The notes beneath the pieces were generated by a model. The model saw nothing but the letters and a program-made list of their open reading frames with translations. It had not been told where the DNA came from and did not search any database. 47,912 bases of DNA, taken from an uncultured Cellvibrio sp. (lineage in GTDB: Bacteria > Pseudomonadota > Gammaproteobacteria > Pseudomonadales > Cellvibrionaceae). Of the stretch, positions 8,665-17,011 are shown piece by piece. The first letter of the stretch is position 1; every line of letters begins with the position of its first letter. The stretch spans positions 1 through 47,912 of the forward strand of contig CAMPIG010000003.1 in NCBI GenBank assembly GCA_946886255.1, written 5' to 3'. The position numbers and the translations under genes are program-made.

Positions 8665-8882
8665 TTCGGAAGTCATTCAAGGATGAATTGATCTTGGGTA
8701 TTCTTAATCTTTCATTCTCTTCTTCATATACCTATCCAAGCCCTGGTCGGTTAGGTAGTATCCCCTTGCATTGTTAAATTAGGCCGCTGTGGCGAACGAC
8801 TCACTATCCCCATTTCAAACTCCACACGTTTGCCTTGCCAGCACCACTCCAGACATTTTTCAAAGGTTCCTAAAGCGAGCAG

Positions 8883-10349
8883 ATGAAAGATACAGAGCTA
8901 TCCGCACTCGTGGCGCGTGAACAACGAAACGCATTTGTACAGTTTGGTCTGTTCTTTCTGCTCATCATTGCATTTTATTTTTCCTCGATCAGTCAGTTGT
9001 ATATGCGTTGGGTTCAATGGGATCAGGACCTGTCCCATGGTTTACCCACAGTCGCTATCTTTCTGTTTTTAATGTGGCACGCCTTGCCCTGGCCTTATCG
9101 CAAAGATGCTAAAGCCGTGCGGACCTCTCTGCTCATTCTCCTGGGGCTGGCATCTCTGGCTTGGTTTTTGTTCCAGAAAATTCATATTGGCATTCTTGCG
9201 CAAGTCACACTCCTGTTTGTCATCCTGCTATTTATAGCCAGTTGCTATTCATTGAGGACACTTCGGCATGTAGCGGTGCCCTGCGGAATACTGATGTTTG
9301 CATTACCGCTATGGGGCATTCTCAATGGACCGCTGGTGGAAATCAGTGCGGCCGTTGTCGGCAAGGCGGCGCGGCTGAGCGGCATGACGCTATTGATGGA
9401 TGGGAGCAATATCTTCATCCCTTATGGACGCTTGTATATAGATGATGGCTGCTCCGGCTTGCGGTATTTTGTCATCGGTTTGTTGATGGCTTATCTGATC
9501 AGTTATCTGAACCACTACCGTGTGAGACAAGTATTGGCCGCATTCGGTGTGGCTATTGTGCTGTCCTTGTTGACGAATTGGGTGCGCATTTTCTTGCTAG
9601 TGGTGGTCGGTTATCAGACAGAAATGGAAAGCAGTCTCATGGAAGATCATGAACTGTTCGGGTGGGTATTATTTGCTTTGGTAATGTTGCCAGCGATTTA
9701 CTACGCACCGGTATCCAAACCCAAACCGCGCGGCGAGAGCGAAACATTAATTGCCCGCCCATTGTTTCCCCTGCTTCTGTTGGTGATTGGGCCGGCGTTA
9801 GGGTTGCTCACTCCTGCCAGTGTGAAAATGGCTCCGGGATTTACCTTGAACACCTTGGGGCATTATCCAACCGCAAATTCAACTGGCAGCGCAGCTGGAC
9901 CTTATGTGGAGCTGAGCTATCCGGGTTTACCGTTAACCTACAATCAGTCTGTCATCGCGAAGGATATTGTCGTTCGTGTAGAGCTTGCGCAATATGTTCA
10001 GGCAGATACACAAGAAAAGCTTGTCCCTTATTTCAGGAGTCTGCATAACCGGGATGTTTGGTCAATTGCCAGTGAGCGGAGGGATGACGCCACCGGATTA
10101 CAATTTTCGGTCATGAAGCGCGCAGGTTCGGAAAACTATCATGTGCTTGCACATCTTTACTTCGTGGGGCGTTATTCGACTCATCAATATGAGTTGGCGA
10201 AGTTGTTACAAATACCCGCGATGCTGTGGGGTGATAGTTACTTTGTCATCTTTACTGCCCAAGCGGCGTGTAGTGATTCAACCTGTGCGGCACAAGCAGA
10301 GGCCATTGAGCAGATTGCGCGGGATTGGTTGGCGGAGCCTGTGCAGTAA
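8883..10349 (+). CDS. xrtA: Exosortase fused to EpsI domain (XrtA/EpsH-like)
   Basis: A 488-residue polytopic membrane protein. Residues about 15-275 form the exosortase domain with roughly eight hydrophobic helices and all three catalytic residues in family motifs: Cys190 in DDGCSGLRYF, Arg235 in TNWVRIFLLVVVGY, and His256 in DHELFGWVLF. After a linker (KPKPRGE) and another hydrophobic helix (about 293-312), the C-terminal 170 residues resemble EpsI (DUF3485). This fusion is known for the exosortase A group. The enzyme is expected to cut PEP-CTERM tails in the inner membrane and attach the proteins to a surface ligand, in step with EPS production. The DDGCSGLR form differs slightly from the more common EACSGLR, so the subclass (A versus another letter) is uncertain. 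No substrate with a PEP-CTERM tail is encoded in the window. Confidence 0.88.
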   Translation: MKDTELSALVAREQRNAFVQFGLFFLLIIAFYFSSISQLYMRWVQWDQDLSHGLPTVAIFLFLMWHALPWPYRKDAKAVRTSLLILLGLASLAWFLFQKIHIGILAQVTLLFVILLFIASCYSLRTLRHVAVPCGILMFALPLWGILNGPLVEISAAVVGKAARLSGMTLLMDGSNIFIPYGRLYIDDGCSGLRYFVIGLLMAYLISYLNHYRVRQVLAAFGVAIVLSLLTNWVRIFLLVVVGYQTEMESSLMEDHELFGWVLFALVMLPAIYYAPVSKPKPRGESETLIARPLFPLLLLVIGPALGLLTPASVKMAPGFTLNTLGHYPTANSTGSAAGPYVELSYPGLPLTYNQSVIAKDIVVRVELAQYVQADTQEKLVPYFRSLHNRDVWSIASERRDDATGLQFSVMKRAGSENYHVLAHLYFVGRYSTHQYELAKLLQIPAMLWGDSYFVIFTAQAACSDSTCAAQAEAIEQIARDWLAEPVQ

Positions 10350-10355
10350 GCTTAA

Positions 10356-11501
10356 TCAATCCCGGCGGGAAATTATGTTGATAATCCTGTTGAATGATTT
10401 TTCGTTAACACCCTCATGTAGCGGCAGCGTAATCAGTCGGTCCGCAAAATCCTTGGCATTGTTGTAATTGCCTCTGATATCAACCATCGCCCGAACACCG
10501 GAAATTTCCGGTACGGGTTTCCGATACATTGCCGTTGCCCCCAGCCCTGCGCTACGCAACTTTTGCAACAGAACATCGCGTTGCAATCTATCCGCAACTA
10601 CTAAGGGGTAGCGTAACAATCGTCCCCTGCGTGGTGAATTGAGTGCATCCAGGTAATTGGTAGAGGCAGGAATCTGTTTGTCGTACGTAAACTCACGATC
10701 TCGCGGCCGCTCTGAATAACGGTTGAAATTTTCGGGCAACAAACGCCGACGGTGATCATCCATCGGGGCGACAGCTGTCAACGGATGGTAGCGTGTCTCC
10801 CCCAGTTTTATTAATGGATTTCTATTAAGCAATTGATAAAGGCGCGGTTGAAGCAAGAGGTTATACGCGGACACTTTCAGTTTAAGGTGGGAGGAGGGTG
10901 CTGGTTTGTCGCTGAGATATGAAGTCAGGTTTATCAGGAGCTCGGTTTTCGCCAACAGCAATCCGCCACCTAACAAGCTGAGCGGTTTGCCGCGTCCGAA
11001 AGAAAACACCACATAATCACCCATCAGGCTCGAAAACGCTTCTGTATCGGGAAACCATTGGGCATTGTCTTCGATGAGGCTGATGTGTGGGTATTGCTGT
11101 AGCAGCTGAGTGAACGCGGCTAAGTTGTCGCGAATACCTAGAAAATTTACCGCGATAATCGCAACCGTACTCTCGCTGATGGAAGCCCGCAAGGCACCTT
11201 TATCCAATGCCGGGTCTGCCTTGGCAATGTCGACCACTACCACCTTAACGCCGGCAAAATTTGCCGCCGCTACCAGATCCGGGCAGCAGTAAGCTGGAAC
11301 AATAACTTCAGGCGTATGTATTTCAGGATGCTTCGCCTTCGCTGCCAACAGTGCAACTGCCAAAGCTGATGTCCCGCAATCCAGCCACAGCGGATGGTAG
11401 CCGATGAACAGCGGCAGCTCTTCCGGCGCGGTTTCATGCCAAAAGATACGGTTGCCGACCGGTGGCAGATCGCCATGAATCAGCGCGCCGAAGGCTTCCA
11501 T
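10356..11501 (-). CDS. DegT/DnrJ/EryC1/StrS-family sugar aminotransferase-like protein
   Basis: A 381-residue PLP-dependent aminotransferase-like protein. Visible family features are CGTSALAVALLAAK near the N-terminus (cofactor phosphate site), VIVPAYCCPDLVAAANFAGV, the aspartate in LIEDNAQWFP, and the PLP lysine in SFGRGKPLSLLGGGLLL. Members usually aminate keto sugars on nucleotide carriers to make amino sugars for polysaccharides. The C-terminal half is more divergent than in well-known WecE or ArnB types, so the substrate is open. It converges on the exosortase gene with only 6 bases between stop codons. It overlaps the upstream GT2 gene on the same strand by 22 bases, which implies translational coupling. 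Confidence 0.8.
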   Translation of the reverse strand: MEAFGALIHGDLPPVGNRIFWHETAPEELPLFIGYHPLWLDCGTSALAVALLAAKAKHPEIHTPEVIVPAYCCPDLVAAANFAGVKVVVVDIAKADPALDKGALRASISESTVAIIAVNFLGIRDNLAAFTQLLQQYPHISLIEDNAQWFPDTEAFSSLMGDYVVFSFGRGKPLSLLGGGLLLAKTELLINLTSYLSDKPAPSSHLKLKVSAYNLLLQPRLYQLLNRNPLIKLGETRYHPLTAVAPMDDHRRRLLPENFNRYSERPRDREFTYDKQIPASTNYLDALNSPRRGRLLRYPLVVADRLQRDVLLQKLRSAGLGATAMYRKPVPEISGVRAMVDIRGNYNNAKDFADRLITLPLHEGVNEKSFNRIINIISRRD

Positions 11502-12637
11502 GTCGTCATTCTCTCACCGGCTAAAAATTTGATGGCTGCATCCAGCAAAGCCACATTCACCTGCACAAAAAAGTAAATTAATTTGACCCAGGATGTCTCG
11601 CGCAGATGCGGTAAAAAATGCGCAAGCAAGGCCACACCGTAAAAACCGAGTTGCGCCAAAAGCGCAAAGGAATAAAACAGGTTTTCATGAGCGATGACGG
11701 CGGACACGATGAACAAGCCGATCAAGCACCAGGGCACCAGCCAACGCATCAACTTGTGAGAGAACACCTGAAAAGCAAACAAGCCGAATCGTTGCGGATT
11801 GAGTACTTCATTGTGTCGAGACAATGCTGTCATACCGCGAATAACGGTGCGGATTTTACGCTGGTATTCCTTTTGCGGATCTTTCAGATCCTGGTAATAG
11901 CCGAGCACATCCGGTGCAGTAACGGCACGCATGCCCAAGCGGACGGTGTTGAGTGCTGTATTGAAATCACTGGGAGAATGTATGTCCCATACCTGGCAAA
12001 CGGCCTTCCGTGCAGCAAAAAAAGAACCGCTGAGGCCGACCAGCCCGGCAAGCCTTGATTCCTGCTGGCGCAGCCACATTTCATATTTAACGTAAGCACC
12101 TTCGCCCGCTATGCTGCCATCTTTGCTGATAAACCGATCCTCGCTGGATACGGCGCCGATCTGCGGATCCTGAAAATAGGCTTCCAGTTTTTCCAGGGCA
12201 TCTTCCGGAATCTGGGTTGCCACGTCGGAAAAAACAATCACATCACCGCGAGCTTCTTCGATAGCGGTCCTCTGTGCGTTCTCCTTGCCAAGTCTCTCGG
12301 CTGCCCGCACCAGGCGGACGCCTCGATCGGCATACTCGCGGACAATATCATCGGTCCTATCGTCGGAGCAGTCAGAGGCCACAATCAGCTCCAGACGTGC
12401 TGGATCAAAGCGGACCTTTAAAGTATTTTCGATCTTCTCGCGAATACGTGCTTCTTCGTTATAAGCAGTAACAATCAACGATAAAAAAAGTGGCCTGGGT
12501 GGCTCCTGATCATCCGCTAAAACGCTATGCTGGCGAGTTTGTGCCAGTACCTTTAAGATCAGTGGATAGATGAAGTAACTGAAAACGGAGCCCAGCGCAA
12601 AAAACCAAAAAAGAAACTCAAGCATGGACGGCCTCAT
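11480..12637 (-). CDS. Membrane-anchored family 2 glycosyltransferase
   Basis: A 385-residue GT2 enzyme. An N-terminal helix (about residues 5-28) precedes the GT-A domain with SLIVTAYNEEARIREKIEN, ELIVASDCSDDRTDD and GDVIVFSDVATQIPEDAL. The acceptor region has AGLVGLSGSFFAARKA, and QKEYQRKIRTVIRG resembles the QxxRW-type motif of processive or membrane GT2s. Three hydrophobic helices close the protein (about 295-365). It should add a sugar to a lipid-linked intermediate on the cytoplasmic face. The start could be ATG 12637 or ATG 12625; the second has a better-placed GAGG. It is paired with the overlapping aminotransferase gene and is divergent from the GT cassette at 12798. Confidence 0.85.
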   Translation of the reverse strand: MRPSMLEFLFWFFALGSVFSYFIYPLILKVLAQTRQHSVLADDQEPPRPLFLSLIVTAYNEEARIREKIENTLKVRFDPARLELIVASDCSDDRTDDIVREYADRGVRLVRAAERLGKENAQRTAIEEARGDVIVFSDVATQIPEDALEKLEAYFQDPQIGAVSSEDRFISKDGSIAGEGAYVKYEMWLRQQESRLAGLVGLSGSFFAARKAVCQVWDIHSPSDFNTALNTVRLGMRAVTAPDVLGYYQDLKDPQKEYQRKIRTVIRGMTALSRHNEVLNPQRFGLFAFQVFSHKLMRWLVPWCLIGLFIVSAVIAHENLFYSFALLAQLGFYGVALLAHFLPHLRETSWVKLIYFFVQVNVALLDAAIKFLAGERMTTWKPSAR

Positions 12638-12797
12638 TGTTGGAATTCTTTACAGGTGTCATTCATAAATTTACTTGTTGTGTGAAGACATCGAAGCATA
12701 ATATTCATCTCCATTGTTTAGCCTTGATGACGGGTAGGTTTTTACCCGGGATCGATGCATCCTGACGCTTTATAGTGACTGATTAAGAAATCTCAGC

Positions 12798-13898
12798 ATG
12801 GCAATTGTAAACCGACGCATGAAGGTAATGCACATTATTTCTGGCGACCTCTGGGCGGGTGCTGAAGTGCAGGCATACACCTTGCTAAAGGAGCTGCGGA
12901 CTGATTGTGATCTGCATGTGATTCTGATGAACCCGGGTGAACTGGCCGACCGCTTGGCGGCTTTGAAAATACCGGTCACGATTCTCGATGAAACAAAAAT
13001 GAACGCCGGAAAAATTTTGCTCGGCATGCGCAAGATCATGCTGGTATTCCGACCGGATGTGATTCACACGCATCGGCAAAAGGAAAACGTTCTTGGTGCT
13101 ATTGCTAATATGTTCAGTGTTCGTGCCAAGTCTGTCAGGACGAGTCACGGGGCACCGGAATTCTCTGCTAAAGGTTATCGACGGATACAACCGCTAATAG
13201 ATAAGTTTATCGGTCATCATCTACAGAACGGCATTATCTCCGTCTCTGAAGATCTGACACAAAAATTAAACGGTATCTTCCCCCCCGATAAAATTTACAC
13301 AATCATGAACGGTGTAGATATAGAATCATTGAGAGCGCATGCTTTCAAAGCTGACTTTCGGAGCAATGACCCAGATAAGATGCATATCGGCATCATTGGC
13401 AGGCTAGAGCCTGTAAAAAGAATCGACATTTTTTTGCAGATGGCGGCTCTCATAACAGCTCAGGCTGAAGATAACATCGTGCAATTTCATATTATCGGCG
13501 AAGGTAGCCAAAGAAATACATTGGAGAAAATGAGTTATGAGCTGGGCCTTGGAGATAATGTAGTATTTCATGGTCATCGAACGGATATTCCCGCGTGCGT
13601 AAAATCTCTGGATGTTGTAGTCATGTGCTCAGATCATGAAGGAACACCAATGATTGCATTGGAAACACTGGCTTTGGGTGTTCCATTGGTAGCGCACAAT
13701 GTGGGTGGCTTGAAACACATTTTGAAGAAATACCCTGAATGGCGAGTTGATGATCATACGCCACACGGCTATGCAAAAGTGATAGCTTCAATTAGCGAAG
13801 CCCGTTCGCGGGAAATAGCGTTAGAGGAATGTTATCTTGCTCATCATAATGCAGATAAAACATTTGATGTATATAGACTCGTTCTAGAAAAAAGATAG
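12798..13898 (+). CDS. Family 4 glycosyltransferase (GT-B)
   Basis: A 366-residue retaining glycosyltransferase of GT4 type. The N-terminal domain has MKVMHIISGDLWAGAEVQAY and VIHTHRQKENVLGAI; the C-terminal donor domain has HIGIIGRLEPVKRIDIFLQM, FHIIGEG, VVFHGHRTDI, and the EX7E-type region SDHEGTPMIALETLALGVP. It should act in the cytoplasm on a lipid-linked repeat unit. It is the first gene of the plus-strand cassette that runs to the ABC transporter. Neither the ATG at 12798 nor the later one at 12819 has a strong ribosome site, and family comparison would favour the later start. Base composition turns more AT-rich from here. Confidence 0.88.
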   Translation: MAIVNRRMKVMHIISGDLWAGAEVQAYTLLKELRTDCDLHVILMNPGELADRLAALKIPVTILDETKMNAGKILLGMRKIMLVFRPDVIHTHRQKENVLGAIANMFSVRAKSVRTSHGAPEFSAKGYRRIQPLIDKFIGHHLQNGIISVSEDLTQKLNGIFPPDKIYTIMNGVDIESLRAHAFKADFRSNDPDKMHIGIIGRLEPVKRIDIFLQMAALITAQAEDNIVQFHIIGEGSQRNTLEKMSYELGLGDNVVFHGHRTDIPACVKSLDVVVMCSDHEGTPMIALETLALGVPLVAHNVGGLKHILKKYPEWRVDDHTPHGYAKVIASISEARSREIALEECYLAHHNADKTFDVYRLVLEKR

Positions 13899-13981
13899 AG
13901 ATAAATATCTAACAGATCGATTGATCAATCGCCTTTTTGGTTATGTGTATCGAAGGAATACGTTGTTCGAGGATGTTGGAT

Positions 13982-14857
13982 ATGAAAATTTCTTTGGTTG
14001 TCTGCACAAAAGATCGTGCGGAGCAGCTTCAAAAATGCTTAAGTCACATCGCAAAGATTTGCTGCCAGTCGGCGTGGGAGCTCATTGTTGTCAACAATGC
14101 ATCAACAGATCATACAGATGCAGTATTAAACGATTTTTCCAGAGATACCAGTTTAATGTTTCGTCAAGCCTATGAGCCAGCTTTGGGTTCAGGGTGTGCA
14201 AAGAATACAGGTTGGCGGCTGGCCAACGGTGAACTTATCGCCTTTATCGATGATGATTGTTATCCACGAGAGAATTATCTTTCAGAAATCATCGAGTGCC
14301 TGGATAACCCCTCATTGGGTTTTGTCGGGGGGCGGGTTCTGCTATTTGATCCGGCGGATTATCCCATAACAATTCAGACCAGTGAAGTACGTAGAGAATA
14401 TGAAGCCTATAGCTTTATAGCTGCTGGTGAGATACATGGCGCTAACTTTGCTTTTCGAAAAAAAGCATTGGAGGATGTAGGTGGCTTTGATCCAAGATTC
14501 GGAGCCGGAACGCGATATCCTTGTGAAGATATAGATGTATTGGCGCGAGTGCTGGGGGCGGGATGGGCTGGAGCTTACGATCCCCGCCCAGTTGTTTACC
14601 ACCATCATGGCAGGAAAGGTGATAGGGTATTAAATTTGATCAAGGCGTATGATCGAGGGCGGGGTGCTTACTATGCTAAATGCATGATGAATAGCAAACT
14701 GCATCGTCAATATAGATCCAACTGGTTGAGACGGGTTCGTTATCAATCCATAGTGACGACTGAGCGGGAGTTGAGAGCTATGCTTATATATTCATTCACT
14801 ATCTTAACCTCAAGAATGCTAGCTAAAATATCCGGTAAATCTCGAACAGAAAACTAA
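13982..14857 (+). CDS. Family 2 glycosyltransferase
   Basis: A 291-residue GT2 enzyme with a single GT-A domain: MKISLVVCTKDRAEQLQKCL at the start, WELIVVNNASTDHTD, the AKNTGWRLANGELIAFIDDD metal/nucleotide site (DDD motif), GANFAFRKKALEDVGGFD and CEDIDVLARVLGAGW. The ATG at 13982 is chosen because it opens directly on the conserved first strand and follows a GAGG site; earlier in-frame starts add residues unlike the family. The gene is 83 bases after the GT4 gene, on the same strand, and probably in the same transcript. Donor and linkage cannot be predicted. Confidence 0.85.
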   Translation: MKISLVVCTKDRAEQLQKCLSHIAKICCQSAWELIVVNNASTDHTDAVLNDFSRDTSLMFRQAYEPALGSGCAKNTGWRLANGELIAFIDDDCYPRENYLSEIIECLDNPSLGFVGGRVLLFDPADYPITIQTSEVRREYEAYSFIAAGEIHGANFAFRKKALEDVGGFDPRFGAGTRYPCEDIDVLARVLGAGWAGAYDPRPVVYHHHGRKGDRVLNLIKAYDRGRGAYYAKCMMNSKLHRQYRSNWLRRVRYQSIVTTERELRAMLIYSFTILTSRMLAKISGKSRTEN

Positions 14858-14921
14858 AAGATAATGTGTCTCTTCACCTACTTATGACCAGAAAGCAGTA
14901 ATGGAGCTATGAAAAAGCAGA

Positions 14922-15860
14922 ATGAATACCTCACCAATTATTAGCATCGTACTCTGCACATATAATAATGCCGATTCTCTGGCAATAACATTAGAGCAAA
15001 TATCTAATCAATACCTGGTAGATAATTCGCTAGTTGAAGTGCTTGTAATCGATAATAACTCACCTGATCACACCCATGATATTGTTGCGGAAATTTCTCG
15101 TTGTTCCAATATTACCTTTCGTTATTTCTTTGAGAGACGCCAAGGACTTTCTCACGCGCGAAATACGGGCGTGGATAAGGCTAACGGAAGATACATTCTT
15201 TTTACAGATGATGATGCGGATATCCCCCAAAATTGGGTGATAAGTTATTTGGAAAAAATAGACCAGTTAGACCCGGACTGCCTCTACAGTAGAATCAATA
15301 TAATCTGGGACAGGCCAACGCCTTGGTGGTACACAAATCGTTTTCGTCCCTATTTTGTTGGTCTTGATTACGGTGACCAAGTAATTGCGATAGATAATTT
15401 AAATAAAGAATTCTTTGGGAAGAATTTTTGCCTTAGAAAAGGCCTCGTGGTGTCATATGGTGGGTTTGACCCCGCCCTGGGTCGAAATGGCAGCCGTCTG
15501 ATTGCGGGCGAAGAAACGATTATATATCGGAAGCTTGTTCAGGAGAGGAAAAGAATATTTTATTTCCCCGAAGCTCCTGTGGGGCATCGATTGAAAGAAA
15601 GGGAATACGAGGAATCTAATATCAGTAAACAGTTTATCGATAGTGCCCATTCGTCCTATCATTTAGCCAAGCTAACGGCCAGAAAGAAGATTTTTGGTAG
15701 GCCTCTGGGAGTTTTGCTGGAAAGTATGAAAGTAATTATTGTCTCCTTCTATAACATTCCCAAATATGTTTTGTTACAGAACAAACAAGAATTGTTTTTT
15801 AATAAGATAAACTTGAAACGATCTTTGACGTTGATAAAGTTATGGACGATCTCAGAATGA
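14922..15860 (+). CDS. Family 2 glycosyltransferase
   Basis: A 312-residue GT2 enzyme. It shows ISIVLCTYNNADSLAITLEQ, EVLVIDNNSPDHTHD, GLSHARNTGVDKANGRYILF, then the TDDDAD metal motif, and further on NFCLRKGLVVSYGGFDPALG and IAGEETIIYRKLVQ. The C-terminal 80 residues are basic and may contact the membrane. It overlaps the following GT4 gene by 19 bases, suggesting coupled translation. It resembles the GT2 just upstream in plan (TDDDAD and GGFDP motifs) but is not a close copy, so recent tandem duplication is not apparent. Confidence 0.85.
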   Translation: MNTSPIISIVLCTYNNADSLAITLEQISNQYLVDNSLVEVLVIDNNSPDHTHDIVAEISRCSNITFRYFFERRQGLSHARNTGVDKANGRYILFTDDDADIPQNWVISYLEKIDQLDPDCLYSRINIIWDRPTPWWYTNRFRPYFVGLDYGDQVIAIDNLNKEFFGKNFCLRKGLVVSYGGFDPALGRNGSRLIAGEETIIYRKLVQERKRIFYFPEAPVGHRLKEREYEESNISKQFIDSAHSSYHLAKLTARKKIFGRPLGVLLESMKVIIVSFYNIPKYVLLQNKQELFFNKINLKRSLTLIKLWTISE

Positions 15861-16978
15861 AAAGGAAAGGTTCTTTATTAATAATGCTACATTGCGAACA
15901 ATTCACCGGGTATGCGATTGGGGTTCTGGAAGATATTTTTTTCGAAGCTGCTCAGCGGTCTGGTTATAAAGAAAGTGAGATATTTTGGTCGTATAAGTCA
16001 GTAGCTGATAACGATGCCGAGAACGTCATCCCATGTGATTATCGGTTGTTTGATGCAAGGTTCTTCGCTAAATTTTTACACGACAAGAACATTACCCAGG
16101 TTATCGCATTTGACTTGAATTACCCCTCAGATGTATTGGACGTGTTGAGGCGAGCCAATGTTGATCACATTGTTTCATACTGGGGGGCGGGTATAAGTTC
16201 AATTAATAGCGGTGTGAAGCTACAGCTCAAGCGTCTCGAATGGACCCTACGCAAAAATAAGCCAGATTGTTTTATTTTTGAATCTGAAGCAATGCGGAAG
16301 ACAGGCACCTTGGGTAGGGGTATACCTCATGATAAAGCATTCGTAGTGCCCTTAGGGGTAGATGTTGAGAAGTATAAACCGGACTATGGTAATAACTACG
16401 ATGCTCATGATTTATTAGGCATTCCCCGATCACGCAAAATAGTTTTCTACTCAGGACACATGGAAGAGCGGAAAGGTGTAAGAGTTATTGTTCAGGCTGC
16501 AATAGAGACGGTCGACAAAATGAATAACAAAGGGCTTCATTTTGTATTATGTGGCAATAAAGGTGATGAAGCCTCTGGTTATGAGAAGTTGCTGGAAAAT
16601 ACTGAGGCAGCGGGCCATGTGGTCTTCGCAGGTTACCGGAAGGATATCGCAAGGTTAATGAGAAGCTCTTTTGTTGGTGTTATCGCCTCCACCGGATGGG
16701 ACTCCTTTACGATGTCTAGTGTGGAGATGATGGCATCGGGCTTACCGCTTATTGTCTCAAATCTGCAGGGGCTGGCGGAGACTGCCCTGGACGGTGTCAC
16801 TGGATTCCATATTGAACCGGGTAACTATCGAGAGCTGGCTGAAAAAATAAGCTACCTGTATTCTTCCCCTGATAAAGCTACCGAATTCTCTAACGCATCT
16901 AGATTAAGAGCAGTTAATTTTTTCTCCAAAGAGCGGCAGATCAACGAAATAGCCAAAATTCTTTCTGCTGGCAAGTAA
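15842..16978 (+). CDS. Family 4 glycosyltransferase (GT-B)
   Basis: A 378-residue GT4-like enzyme. The N-terminal acceptor domain is divergent (LLIMLHCEQFTGYAIGVLED). The C-terminal domain is typical: VVPLGVDVEKYKPD, KIVFYSGHMEERKGVRVIVQ, HFVLCGNKGDE, VVFAGYRKDIARLMRSS, SVEMMASGLPLIVSNLQGLAE and DGVTGFHIEPGN. The usual EX7E is altered: the first Glu position is within TGWDSFTMSSVE, so only the second Glu is clear. The start lies inside the previous GT2 gene; an alternative ATG is at 15857. It probably adds a sugar to the lipid-linked unit before flipping by the transporter encoded next. Confidence 0.83.
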   Translation: MDDLRMKRKGSLLIMLHCEQFTGYAIGVLEDIFFEAAQRSGYKESEIFWSYKSVADNDAENVIPCDYRLFDARFFAKFLHDKNITQVIAFDLNYPSDVLDVLRRANVDHIVSYWGAGISSINSGVKLQLKRLEWTLRKNKPDCFIFESEAMRKTGTLGRGIPHDKAFVVPLGVDVEKYKPDYGNNYDAHDLLGIPRSRKIVFYSGHMEERKGVRVIVQAAIETVDKMNNKGLHFVLCGNKGDEASGYEKLLENTEAAGHVVFAGYRKDIARLMRSSFVGVIASTGWDSFTMSSVEMMASGLPLIVSNLQGLAETALDGVTGFHIEPGNYRELAEKISYLYSSPDKATEFSNASRLRAVNFFSKERQINEIAKILSAGK

Positions 16979-17011
16979 GACCTAAATAAGCCTATTCATT
17001 CTCTGAGTTAA

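Noticed and set aside
7663..8882. Sigma-54 promoter sites for the PrsR-like regulator upstream of the lipoprotein and exosortase
   Set aside because: Several GG...GC pairs were seen, but the spacing was 12, 16 or 7 bases instead of 10, so none is reported.
13982..15860. Tandem duplication of the two neighbouring GT2 genes
   Set aside because: They share only general GT2 motifs; the rest of the sequence differs too much for recent duplication.
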